Positions 28,131 to 35,928 of a stretch of 55,475 nucleotides of DNA are shown here, piece by piece (the stretch's first letter is position 1; every line of letters starts with the position of its first letter). The notes under the pieces were generated by a model, which was given only the letters and a program-made list of their open reading frames with translations, searched no databases and was not told the origin of the DNA. This DNA comes from Zoogloeaceae bacterium (GTDB lineage Bacteria; Pseudomonadota; Gammaproteobacteria; Burkholderiales; Rhodocyclaceae). The translations under genes were made by a program, and so were the position numbers. Location: positions 1 to 55,475 of the forward strand of contig JAITMP010000039.1 in the NCBI GenBank assembly GCA_031277315.1, given 5' to 3'.

Positions 28131-29018
28131 ATGTGGCTTTCGGTTTCGGTCGTCGCCGACGCCGCGCACGCCGAGGCGCTTGCCGATGCCCTGCTGGCGC
28201 TGGGCGCGCTTTCGGCGGGCATCGAGGATGCCGACGCCGGCACCGAGCGAGAGACGCCGCAGTTCGGCGAGCCGGGCAGCGCCGCGACGCCGCTCTGGGC
28301 GCATAGCCGCGTGGCCGCCTTGTTCGAGCGCGGCGCGGATCTTCCCGCCATCGTTGCCGCCGCCGCCGACGCGGCGGGGCTGGCCGCCGCGCCAGCTTAC
28401 GACAGCGCCGAAGTGGATGAGCAGGATTGGGTGCGGCTGACCCAGGCGCAATTCGCGCCGATCCGCATCAATCAACGGCTCTGGATCGTACCCTCATGGC
28501 ATGCGCCGCCGGACCCGGCGGCGATCAATCTGGAACTCGATCCGGGCCTCGCCTTCGGCACCGGCAGCCACCCGACGACGCGCTTGTGCCTGGAATGGCT
28601 GTGCGCCAGCATCGGCGGCGGCGAGCGCGTGCTCGATTACGGTTGCGGTTCGGGTATATTAGCCATTGCCGCAGCCCGGCTCGGCGCGGCTGGCGTGACA
28701 GGCGTCGATATCGACGAACACGCGCTTGCCGCCGCCGCCGGCAATGCCGAACGCAACGGCGTCGCGCTGCGGCTCTTGCATTCCCGGGATCCGCTCGACA
28801 TCACTTTCGACATCGTGGTCGCCAACATCCTCACCAATCCTTTATGCGTGCTGGCGCCGCTCTTGGCCGCCCGCGCGCGGCCGGGCGGACGGATCGCCCT
28901 CTCCGGCATCTTGCTGGAACAAGTCGAGCAAGTCCGGCAGGCATATCGCCCCTGGTTCGATTTAACGTTGCAGGCCGAGCAGGAAGGCTGGGCGCTGCTG
29001 GCGGGCGCGCGGTCATGA
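28131..29018 (+). CDS. prmA: Ribosomal protein L11 methyltransferase
   Basis: Trimethylates L11. It has 295 residues. The N-terminal substrate-recognition domain starts MWLSVSVVADAAHAEALADA. DPGLAFGTGSHPTTRLCLEWL, the SAM-binding VLDYGCGSGILAIAAARLGA and the IVVANILTNPLCVLAPLLA motif are all present. It follows accC by 4 bp and overlaps the next gene by ATGA. Confidence 0.96.
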   Translation: MWLSVSVVADAAHAEALADALLALGALSAGIEDADAGTERETPQFGEPGSAATPLWAHSRVAALFERGADLPAIVAAAADAAGLAAAPAYDSAEVDEQDWVRLTQAQFAPIRINQRLWIVPSWHAPPDPAAINLELDPGLAFGTGSHPTTRLCLEWLCASIGGGERVLDYGCGSGILAIAAARLGAAGVTGVDIDEHALAAAAGNAERNGVALRLLHSRDPLDITFDIVVANILTNPLCVLAPLLAARARPGGRIALSGILLEQVEQVRQAYRPWFDLTLQAEQEGWALLAGARS

Positions 29019-29695
29019 TGCTCACCCGCTGCCCGGCGTGCGGCACGACTTTCCGCGTCACCACGGAGCAGATCAAGGCGCGCTCCGGGCGGGTGCGCTG
29101 CGGCCATTGCCGGGCGGTATTCGATGCCCTGAAATTGCTGCAAGAAGACGCCACGCCGACCATCGTCGGCGGGCCTTCGCTGCCGCTTCTTCGCGATCCG
29201 CCGCCCGCCGCGCCTCGATTCGCCGTCTACGCCTGGGCCGTTGTTTGTCTGCTGGCGCTGATCCTGCTGCTGGCGCAAGCCGCCTACATTTTCCGCGCCG
29301 AACTCGCGCTCGCCCATCCCGGCTGGCGGCCGCAACTGGAAGCCCTCTGCCAGCGCCTTGACTGCGAGGTTCCGCTGCCGCGCAAGACCGACCTGCTCGA
29401 CATCGACGGCTACGACCTGCGCGCCGATCCGCGGCAGAAACGCCTGCTGGCGCTGGCCGCGACGCTGAAAAACCGCGCCGCCTTCACGCAAGCCTACCCG
29501 CATCTCGAAGTCACGCTGACCGACGCCTACAACCAGCCGATGATCCGCAAAGTGCTCGCACCGCCGGACTATCTGCCGCAAGGCGCCGACATCAACGCCG
29601 GCTTTCCCGCCAACGCCGACATCGCCATTAACCTCCGGCTCGACGCCGGTATCCCCGGCGCCAGCGGCTACCAGCTTTACCTGTTTTATCCCTGA
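29015..29695 (+). CDS. Zinc-ribbon/DUF3426 membrane protein
   Basis: A 226-residue protein. The N-terminal MJ0042-type zinc ribbon is CPACGTTFRV plus CGHCRAVFDAL (residues 6-39). One membrane segment lies near residues 70-90 (YAWAVVCLLALILLLAQAAY). The periplasmic DUF3426 domain then runs to the end (LLALAATLKNRAAFTQAYPH). The gene is characteristically located after prmA in Betaproteobacteria. The role is unknown. It overlaps prmA by 4 bp; a second ATG is 3 bp in. Confidence 0.9.
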   Translation: MMLTRCPACGTTFRVTTEQIKARSGRVRCGHCRAVFDALKLLQEDATPTIVGGPSLPLLRDPPPAAPRFAVYAWAVVCLLALILLLAQAAYIFRAELALAHPGWRPQLEALCQRLDCEVPLPRKTDLLDIDGYDLRADPRQKRLLALAATLKNRAAFTQAYPHLEVTLTDAYNQPMIRKVLAPPDYLPQGADINAGFPANADIAINLRLDAGIPGASGYQLYLFYP

Positions 29696-29750
29696 GCGTG
29701 ATTCATGCGCCTGCCTGTGCGCGACAAGCGCACAAGTTATTCAGGACGGA

Positions 29751-30074
29751 CTACGCGGCAAATACCACCGCCACATGCCCAACCAAAGGCGCGCGGCGGG
29801 CGGGGCCAACGACGATTTGCACGTCACGGCCAAGCCGGGTCAAACAATCGAGCATTTTTGCTTCGCTGATGCCACGAAACTGGCCGCGCAACATCTTGGA
29901 CAGTTTTGGCTGAGTCAATCCAAGAACATTCGCCGCTTGCTGCTGGCTCCATTTGCGGGCTTTGATGATCTCGCCGATCTTGGTTGCAAGCTGCGCCTTG
30001 ACGATCATTTCGTCAGCGTCGGCCATACCCAAATCGGCGTAGACGTTGCCGGTGCCTTTTTCAATGTCGATCAT
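29751..30074 (-). CDS. XRE-family antitoxin (HigA-like)
   Basis: A 107-residue helix-turn-helix protein; the HTH spans QQQAANVLGLTQPKLSKMLRG (residues about 47-67), the type found in antitoxins paired with Gp49/RelE-like toxins. The start at 30074 (MIDIEKGTGN) overlaps the toxin stop by 4 bp in the toxin-first order usual for HigBA systems. The antitoxin appears intact, whereas the toxin upstream is not. It may still bind DNA as an autoregulator. Confidence 0.85.
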   Translation of the reverse strand: MIDIEKGTGNVYADLGMADADEMIVKAQLATKIGEIIKARKWSQQQAANVLGLTQPKLSKMLRGQFRGISEAKMLDCLTRLGRDVQIVVGPARRAPLVGHVAVVFAA

Positions 30075-30286
30075 TTCGTTTTCCCTCTCGCATGCGCCTC
30101 TGCCGCTCTCAACCGTTCCCGGATCAAATCCATGTCCGGCTTTGGCGTCGTAATCCCGCGTGTCGATTTCTTCTGAAAACAATGGAGCACATAAACCGCC
30201 TCGCCGAATTTGACAGTAATAGTACACGCGCACCCACTCGCAACACGCCAGAAAAATATCCAGCAATTCAGCGCGTTCCCGTGCAT
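30071..30286 (-). pseudogene. Truncated RelE/Gp49-like toxin
   Basis: The C-terminal part is a clear match to the phage Gp49-like toxin family: TVKFGEAVYVLHCFQKKS then the helix MDLIRERLRAAEAHARGK. The N-terminal half of the ~110-residue family is missing. Just upstream of TVKFG the alternative frame reads RVYY, as if one extra base (near 30217-30219) had shifted the frame. The 90-bp dispersed repeat (30287-30376) begins exactly where homology ends. The open frame therefore starts from a chance ATG, and the toxin is very likely inactive. Confidence 0.75.
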
Positions 30287-30376
30287 TCAGATGAAGGCGG
30301 CTTTTTGTTGCAATATGGGCCGTGCCGTGGTGGCAGGATTATGATGTTGGGCTTCGCTATGCTCAGCCCAACCTAC
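30287..30376. repeat. 90-bp dispersed repeat with REP-like palindrome, copy A
   Basis: Matches 53301-53390 at about 80 of 90 positions by my alignment. The left 55 bp (tgaaggcggcttt... to ...gtggtggcagg) are unique to these two copies. The right end is the REP-like palindrome GTTGGGCTTCGC...CAGCCCAAC (30346-30376). It abuts the toxin fragment and lies 6 bp from the end of the next gene. Confidence 0.85.
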
Positions 30377-30381
30377 TCGTG

Positions 30382-30606
30382 CTATTGATCCAATTTCGAT
30401 GATATAAAGATCAAAATAACTCGAAAAAGTACAATTATTAATACTACAAGAAATCCACCTAGAGCAACAAGCTGTATATATTCAGCATGTTTACCGACAT
30501 AGAAAAACGATACAGCAAACATCAAAACACTTAGACCAGCTGCCGGCACTAGATAATAAAGCAACATTAAGAAGTAAAACCACTTCGTAAGCTTCGGTTT
30601 TATCAT
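30382..30606 (-). CDS. Small AT-rich membrane protein
   Basis: Not recognised. It has 74 residues with two hydrophobic segments (FYFLMLLYYLVPAAGLSVLMFAVSFF is the span of the first, then GGFLVVLIIVLFRVILIFI) and a short polar tail. Composition is far more AT-rich than the genome around it. REP-like elements lie immediately downstream and 86 bp upstream. It could be a small toxin or an anchoring peptide; nothing decides this. Confidence 0.5.
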   Translation of the reverse strand: MIKPKLTKWFYFLMLLYYLVPAAGLSVLMFAVSFFYVGKHAEYIQLVALGGFLVVLIIVLFRVILIFISSKLDQ

Positions 30607-30691
30607 TATTTTGCTAGGCCAACATCCAAATTCGAGAATGGGTGGAAGTATATTTGCTGCGGTTTGCCAGGTTGAATGAACTCCAGCCCGC

Positions 30692-30727
30692 GTAGGTTGG
30701 GCTTCGCTGTAGCTTAGCCCAACCTAC
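30692..30727. repeat. REP-like palindrome, copy 3
   Basis: GTAGGTTGGGCT...AGCCCAACCTAC: 12-bp perfect arms around a TCGCTGTAGCTT-type loop. It is the best-formed member of the family and lies in the 213-bp gap between two AT-rich orphan genes. Confidence 0.85.
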
Positions 30728-30819
30728 TGCGCTAAAACGTTAATACTACGAAGTATTTTGGCGAAAAGAGGTAGTAACATCAAATTGCCATGAAGCAACT
30801 TAAAAGCGATGTCTGCATT

Positions 30820-31221
30820 TTACCGAACGGATGATATTTTTTCTTCTAATATATATTTGCCATTCCATACGGTAGGGTCTAATCTATTATCGTCAGAATT
30901 GATGTAAGAAAGTTTAACGCTCATGATATTTCCTCGAATCTCAATCTTACCTGCATATAAATAATAGCCTGGTTTTTGATGTATCTCTGATCCATCAATT
31001 ACACCTTCAATTCGCGGTAAGTTAAATTCATTCTTATCGTCAACAGTCACAAATTTAAATGAGCCATGGGCTATGACCAGACGCTTGCCTGTGACTTCTA
31101 CAATATAACGATCTCCTTCCTTTCGATATGTCGCGATTGGATCGTTGGGTGACATTGACTTACACCCTACAAGCAGTGCAGTAACAAAAATTAGGTACCG
31201 TGTTATATACCTAATACTCAT
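30820..31221 (-). CDS. Orphan lipoprotein, AT-rich
   Basis: Not recognised. It has 133 residues with signal and lipobox (YLIFVTALLVGC, Cys near residue 20). The mature part is beta-rich (RYIVEVTGKRLVIAHGSFKF, YYLYAGKIEIRGNIMSVKLS). Strong AT bias and a location between two REP-like elements suggest acquired DNA. The stretch 31222-31292 upstream is AT-rich and could hold its promoter. Confidence 0.65.
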   Translation of the reverse strand: MSIRYITRYLIFVTALLVGCKSMSPNDPIATYRKEGDRYIVEVTGKRLVIAHGSFKFVTVDDKNEFNLPRIEGVIDGSEIHQKPGYYLYAGKIEIRGNIMSVKLSYINSDDNRLDPTVWNGKYILEEKISSVR

Positions 31222-31292
31222 ATTTATTTTATTTTTGCTGAACTTTTGGATTGATAAAATCTTACTGTATCCTCAAACTGATTGTAGCCCGC

Positions 31293-31325
31293 GTAGGTTG
31301 GGCTGAGCGTAGCGAAGCCCAACGC
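31293..31325. repeat. REP-like palindrome, copy 4
   Basis: GTAGGTTGGGCTGAGCGTAG then CGAAGCCCAACGC: the loop is in the opposite orientation to copies 2 and 3 (GAGCGTAGCGA rather than TCGCTxxGC). It sits between the AT-rich lipoprotein gene and the broken oxidoreductase. Confidence 0.8.
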
Positions 31326-31365
31326 CGCTACCGCTTTCCAGTCATATCCCCTGATGGCATTCATA

Positions 31366-31959
31366 TCAAGACCACCCACGCAAAACGCGCTCGATGCGCG
31401 CACAAAATGCTTGAACCTGAGCCGGGTTGAGGCGTTCGGCTTGGTAGAGCGACAGCATTTCAAGCCGGCAGGCTGGGGCGCAGGCGCCGAGGAGGGCGGT
31501 TTTCAGGATTCTTTTCACCGGCTGGCGCATTACGAGGCGATCGACCCACCAGGGCGAGCCGAGGGAGGTGACGCACAGCGCCCGCCGCAGATGGCGCAAG
31601 CGGGGCTGGATGGGGCCGAGGTCGCTGGCGTGATCGTAGGCGATGCCGGGCGCCTAGACGCGATCGAACCAGCCTTTGAGCATTGCCGGAAAACCGAACC
31701 ACCAGGTCGGGAAAATCAGCACGATGGCTTCGGCGGCAAGCAGGCGTTCGGTTTGCGCTTGAATGGCGGACGCATCGAATGGCGGGCGGTAATACGTTGC
31801 GCGCTCGGCTGCCGTCAGCGCGGGGGAGAACCCGGCTTCGTACAGATTTTCAACCTGCACTTCATGGCCGGCGTTGTTCAGCGCCGCGATGGCGGTTTTG
31901 GCCAGCGCGCCGCACAGGCTGCTGGAGAGGGGATGCGCAAGGACGACGAGGCACTTCAT
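31366..31959 (-). pseudogene. Flavodoxin-fold NAD(P)H oxidoreductase interrupted by an in-frame amber codon
   Basis: The N-terminal 101 residues (MKCLVVLAHPLSSSLCGALA ... LIFPTWWFGFPAMLKGWFDRV) are a quinone-reductase-like flavodoxin fold. The frame hits TAG at 31654-31656 and then continues open in the same frame with APGIAYDHASDLGPIQPRLR ... CVTSLGSPWW ... RLEMLSLY to a TGA at 31366, the expected C-terminal half. Related proteins have Trp at that position (FDRVWxPG), one base away from TAG. Without readthrough the product lacks half its length. No frameshift is needed: a single base explains the break. Confidence 0.85.
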
Positions 31960-32018
31960 GCGCGGAGTGTATCATCGTCAATGACCAAGGCATTTCGGGG
32001 CGGGCGGCGCCACTCGCT

Positions 32019-32062
32019 ATTCACTTGCCATTCACCCGCCATTTGCCCGTTTGTTTGCCTGC
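32019..32062. repeat. 11-bp degenerate tandem repeat upstream of the broken oxidoreductase
   Basis: attcacttgcc, attcacccgcc, atttgcccgtt and tgtttgcctgc lie head to tail with a ragged fifth unit. They are in the 303-bp gap 31960-32262 between the divergent pseudogene and tpx. The remainder of the gap holds no recognisable gene; a tpx promoter would lie in its right part. Confidence 0.7.
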
Positions 32063-32262
32063 TTGTTTACCCGCCCAGGCCGGCGGACAGGGGCGCGTGA
32101 CCCTGCCGTGACGCCGCGCCCAATCAACGACTTACGCTCGGCGGGGCGTAATCTGGCATGCTTATGGCTGTTCATGCGGGAGGCGCTTCGCGTGGGCAGC
32201 TTGTTGAAGCATGACAACCAAATTATTCTGTCATCACCCTTATCGACCACAGGAGATTCATC

Positions 32263-32766
32263 ATGACAACCGTTACTCTCGGCGGCAATCCGATCCGCCT
32301 CAGCGGCGATCTGCCCAAGCCCGGCAGCGCCGCGCCCGCCTTCTCGCTCGTCGCCGCCGATCTGCGCGACCTGACCTTGAAGGATTTCGCCGGCAAGCGG
32401 AAAGTGCTCAACATCGTGCCGAGCCTGGATACGCCGGTCTGCGCGACCTCCACCCGCAAGTTCAATGAGCAGGCCGGCAGCCTGCCCAACACCGTGGTGC
32501 TGGTCGTCTCGGCCGATCTGCCGTTCGCCATGCACCGCTTTTGCGAGGCGGAGGGCCTGAAGAACGTCGTTTCCCTGTCGACCCTGCGCGGGCGTGAATT
32601 CATGAAGACCTACGGTGTGGGCATCGAGGACGGCCCGCTCGCCGGGCTGACGGCGCGCGCCGTCGTCGTCATCGATGAGAACGACAAGGTGACGTACACC
32701 GAGCTGGTGCCCGAGATCAAGCAGGAGCCGAACTACGACGCCGCGCTCGCCGCGCTGAAAAAATAA
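32263..32766 (+). CDS. tpx: Thiol peroxidase (atypical 2-Cys peroxiredoxin)
   Basis: Reduces peroxides using thioredoxin. It has 167 residues. The peroxidatic Cys is in [18 protein letters not shown] (near residue 60), the resolving Cys is in HRFCEAEGL (near 94), and the [14 protein letters not shown] block is typical. A CAGGAG ribosome-binding site lies 8 bases upstream. A PfkB kinase gene follows after 21 bp and is probably co-transcribed. Confidence 0.96.
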   Translation: MTTVTLGGNPIRLSGDLPKPGSAAPAFSLVAADLRDLTLKDFAGKRKVLNIVPSLDTPVCATSTRKFNEQAGSLPNTVVLVVSADLPFAMHRFCEAEGLKNVVSLSTLRGREFMKTYGVGIEDGPLAGLTARAVVVIDENDKVTYTELVPEIKQEPNYDAALAALKK

Positions 32767-32787
32767 ACATCGAGGAACCCCGCGCAA

Positions 32788-33723
32788 ATGAGGACGCTGA
32801 TCTGCGGTTCGATGGCCTACGACACCATCATGGTGTTTCATGACCGTTTCAGGCACCACATCCTGCCTGACCAGTTGCACATCCTCAACGTCGCCTTTCA
32901 CGTGCCGGACATGCGGCGCGAATACGGCGGCTGCGCGGGGAACATCGCCTACAGCCTGAAGCTGCTCGGCGGCGAGCCGCTCATCATGGCCGCCGTCGGC
33001 GAGGACTGCGGCCTTTACATGCAGCGGCTGGCGCGGCTGGCGCTCGACCGCAGCCACGTCCGGGAAGTGCCCGAGACTTATACCGCGCAGGCGTTCATCA
33101 CCACTGATCTGGATGACAACCAGATCACCGCCTTCCATCCGGGGGCGATGAATTACTCGCATCTGAACCACGTCGCCGAAGCGCGCGACCTGACGCTTGG
33201 CATCGTCGCCCCGGACGGGCGCGAAGGCATGTTGCAGCACGCGCGGGAGTTCCGCGAAGCCGGCGTGCCGTTCATCTTCGATCCCGGTCAGGGGCTGCCG
33301 TTGTTTGACGGCGAAGAACTCCTGAACTTTTTGCGGCAAGCTGATTACTGCTGCGTCAACGACTACGAATTGCGGCTGCTGTCGGAAAAAACCGGCCAGC
33401 CGGTCGAGGCGCTGGCCGGCATGGTGGACGCCTTCGTCGTCACGCTCGGCGCCAACGGCGCCCGGATTCACGCCGATGGCCGCTGGATCGACATCCCTGC
33501 CGTCCGGCCCGAGAAGCTGGCCGACCCCACCGGCTGCGGCGACGCCTTCCGCGCCGGCCTGCTCTACGGCATCGCCAGCGGCATGGGTTGGGAAAAGTCG
33601 GGCCGTCTGGCCTCGCTGATGGGGTCAATCAAAATCGCCCATCGCGGCGGCCAGAACCACAAACCCGCGCGCGAACAAATCGCCGCCCGCTACGAAGCGG
33701 CGTTTGGCGAGAGGCTTTGGTAG
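32788..33723 (+). CDS. PfkB-family carbohydrate/nucleoside kinase
   Basis: A ribokinase-fold kinase of 311 residues. GGCAGNIAYSLKLLGG is the N-terminal family signature, and the C-terminal LADPTGCGDAFRAGLLYG holds the anion hole and catalytic Asp. The bacterial relatives in this subfamily are usually annotated as adenosine kinase; adenosine is a likely substrate but is not proven by motif. It is placed directly after tpx. Confidence 0.9.
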   Translation: MRTLICGSMAYDTIMVFHDRFRHHILPDQLHILNVAFHVPDMRREYGGCAGNIAYSLKLLGGEPLIMAAVGEDCGLYMQRLARLALDRSHVREVPETYTAQAFITTDLDDNQITAFHPGAMNYSHLNHVAEARDLTLGIVAPDGREGMLQHAREFREAGVPFIFDPGQGLPLFDGEELLNFLRQADYCCVNDYELRLLSEKTGQPVEALAGMVDAFVVTLGANGARIHADGRWIDIPAVRPEKLADPTGCGDAFRAGLLYGIASGMGWEKSGRLASLMGSIKIAHRGGQNHKPAREQIAARYEAAFGERLW

Positions 33724-33751
33724 GGGTTGGGTTATTGCGGTGAGCGAGCAG

Positions 33752-33778
33752 GCTGGGTTGAGCGCAGCGAAACCCAGC
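33752..33778. repeat. REP-like palindrome, copy 5 (diverged)
   Basis: GCTGGGTTGAGCGCAGCGAAACCCAGC: 8-bp arms GCTGGGTT/AACCCAGC and the same GAGCGCAGCGA core. It lies in the 206-bp gap 33724-33929, which also holds the 23-bp segment shared with 22293-22315. No gene is seen there; a short open frame translating as a WVERSETQ-type peptide is a repeat artefact. Confidence 0.75.
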
Positions 33779-33929
33779 ATGCCGAAGCCGGGATTCCACT
33801 TCGTTCCATCCCAGCCTACGTCGCTGCGCTTCGCTCTGCGCAGAATGACAAATTCATGTTGATGTTCGCTGCGCTCAGCGCCAACTTATGGCGTGGGTGT
33901 GGCGAGCGCGTAATTGAATCGAAAGCGGA

Positions 33930-34733
33930 TTAGTCAGAACACTCAACCTGAAACACTTCGCGTTCCGGCAGCCGCACCGCCGTCAGGCGGCGTCCCCACA
34001 GGCAGCCGGTGTCGAGCGCGAGCAGGTTCGGTTCGATGCGCAGGCCGAGCGCGGACCAGTGGCCGGTAACGAGTACGTGGTCGGCGCTTTGCCGTTCCGG
34101 CACGGCGAACCAGGGCAGGTAGCCCGCCGGCGCGTCGGCCAGTTCGCCTTTGGTTCTGAATTCCATCACGCCCTCCGCCGAGCAGAAGCGCAGCCTCGTC
34201 ATGGCATTCACGATCACGCGCAGGCGCGGCCAGCCGGTGAGATCGTCGCGCCAGCCCGGCGGTTCGCTGCCCCACATGTGGGCGAGAAAATCGCGGTAAT
34301 TCGCCGCCCGCAGCGCCGCTTCGGCTTCGCCCGCCAGCGTTTGTGCCCGCGCCACCGTCCATTGCGGCAGCAGGCCGGCATGCACCAGAACATGGCCGTC
34401 TTCGACGTGCAGCAGCGGGCGGCGACGCAGCCAGTCGAGCAAGGCGTCGCGGTCGGGCGCGCTCAGGATGGCGTCGAGCGTGTCGTCAGGATGTTTCTTT
34501 GAATAGCCTTCGGCTTGCATCGCCAGATGCAGATCGTGATTGCCGAGCACGGTGATGGCGGCGTCGCCCAGCGCCTTGACGAAGCGCAGTGTGTCGAGCG
34601 AGCGCGGGCCGCGATTGACCAGATCGCCGACCAGCCAGAGGCGGTCGCGGGCGGGATTGAAGCGGATCAGGTCGAGCAGGCGCCGGAAGGAATCGAAGCA
34701 GCCCTGAATGTCGCCGATGGCGTAGAGGCTCAC
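33930..34733 (-). CDS. apaH: Symmetrical bis(5'-nucleosyl)-tetraphosphatase
   Basis: Hydrolyses Ap4A to two ADP. It has 267 residues of the calcineurin-like metallophosphatase fold. [26 protein letters not shown] and [10 protein letters not shown] are the metal-binding motifs, and HAGLLPQW is the fourth. It follows galE by 4 bp and is likely co-transcribed with it. Confidence 0.96.
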   Translation of the reverse strand: MSLYAIGDIQGCFDSFRRLLDLIRFNPARDRLWLVGDLVNRGPRSLDTLRFVKALGDAAITVLGNHDLHLAMQAEGYSKKHPDDTLDAILSAPDRDALLDWLRRRPLLHVEDGHVLVHAGLLPQWTVARAQTLAGEAEAALRAANYRDFLAHMWGSEPPGWRDDLTGWPRLRVIVNAMTRLRFCSAEGVMEFRTKGELADAPAGYLPWFAVPERQSADHVLVTGHWSALGLRIEPNLLALDTGCLWGRRLTAVRLPEREVFQVECSD

Positions 34734-34737
34734 GACG

Positions 34738-35772
34738 TCACGACACTTGGGCGGCGTAGCCGTCGGGGTTCATGCGCTGCCAGCGCCAGGCGTCCTCGCA
34801 CATCCGGGCCAGATTCCGCTCGGCGCGCCAGTCGAGCAGACGCGCCGCCAGCGACGGATCGGCGTAGCAGGCAGCGATGTCGCCCGGCCTGCGGGGGGCG
34901 ATGCGATAAGGAATGTCCCGGCCCGACGCCTGACGGAATGCCGCCACCACTTCCAGCACGCTGTAGCCGCGCCCGGTGCCGAGGTTGACCGTCAGCACGC
35001 CGTTTGCCGCGTCCAGCTTTTCGAGCGCCGCGAGGTGGCCGCCGGCAAGATCGACGACGTGGATGTAGTCGCGCACGCCGGTGCCGTCCGGCGTCGGATA
35101 GTCGTTACCGTAGACATCCAGCGCCTCACGCCGTCCGGCGGCGACCTGCGCGATGTAGGGCATCAGGTTGTTCGGTCTGCCGCGCGGGTCTTCGCCGATC
35201 AGGCCGCTTTCATGCGCGCCGACAGGATTGAAATAGCGTAGCAGCGCGATCCGCCAGGCCGGATCGGAAGCGGACAGATCGCGCAGGATCGTTTCGATCA
35301 TCGCCTTGCTGTGGCCGTAGGGATTCGTTGGCCGCAGCGGATGATCTTCCCGCACCGGCGCCGCGTCGGGATCGCCATACACGGTGGCGGAAGAACTGAA
35401 CACCAGCCGCCGCACGCCGGCTTCCGCCATCGCCGCGCACAGGGACAGCGTGCCGCCGACGTTATTGTCGTAATAAGCAAGCGGCTGCGCGACCGATTCC
35501 CCAACCGCCTTCAGGCCGGCGAAATGCAGCACGGCATGGATGGCGCGCTGGCGGAAGATGCCGCGCAGCGCCGCCGCGTCGCGGATATCGCATTCGTGAA
35601 AGGCGATGCGTCGTCCGGCGATTTGCTCGATGCGCTCAACCGCCTCGCGGCGGCTGTTGCACAGATTGTCGACTACCGCCACATCGTAGCCCGCATTCAG
35701 CAGCGCGACGCAGGCATGCGAGCCGATATAGCCAGCGCCGCCCGTCACCAGCAGCGCGCGCGCCGCGCTCAT
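34738..35772 (-). CDS. galE: UDP-glucose 4-epimerase
   Basis: Interconverts UDP-glucose and UDP-galactose for polysaccharide synthesis. It has 344 residues of the short-chain dehydrogenase fold. The NAD-binding [15 protein letters not shown] is at the N-terminus, the catalytic SSSATVYG is followed by [11 protein letters not shown] (the YxxxK pair), and [18 protein letters not shown] is the substrate loop. apaH follows immediately. Confidence 0.95.
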   Translation of the reverse strand: MSAARALLVTGGAGYIGSHACVALLNAGYDVAVVDNLCNSRREAVERIEQIAGRRIAFHECDIRDAAALRGIFRQRAIHAVLHFAGLKAVGESVAQPLAYYDNNVGGTLSLCAAMAEAGVRRLVFSSSATVYGDPDAAPVREDHPLRPTNPYGHSKAMIETILRDLSASDPAWRIALLRYFNPVGAHESGLIGEDPRGRPNNLMPYIAQVAAGRREALDVYGNDYPTPDGTGVRDYIHVVDLAGGHLAALEKLDAANGVLTVNLGTGRGYSVLEVVAAFRQASGRDIPYRIAPRRPGDIAACYADPSLAARLLDWRAERNLARMCEDAWRWQRMNPDGYAAQVS

Positions 35773-35928
35773 GCCGCCGCCCCCGCCGAACCGGGCCGGT
35801 ATTCAGGCACGCGCCGTTGTTTGGCGGCTGCCATGTCGTCGATGAATGCAAGCGGCGCGCGCCGGTTCATTGTTTCAGGTGCTTTCGTTTTTCAATCTTG
35901 CCGCGTGCTCCCGGCGCAAGTGCAAGAC

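Noticed and set aside
33727-33933. Small open frame reading GWVERSETQH...LRSAQND
   Set aside because: This kind of peptide is a translation of dispersed REP-like repeats, not a gene.
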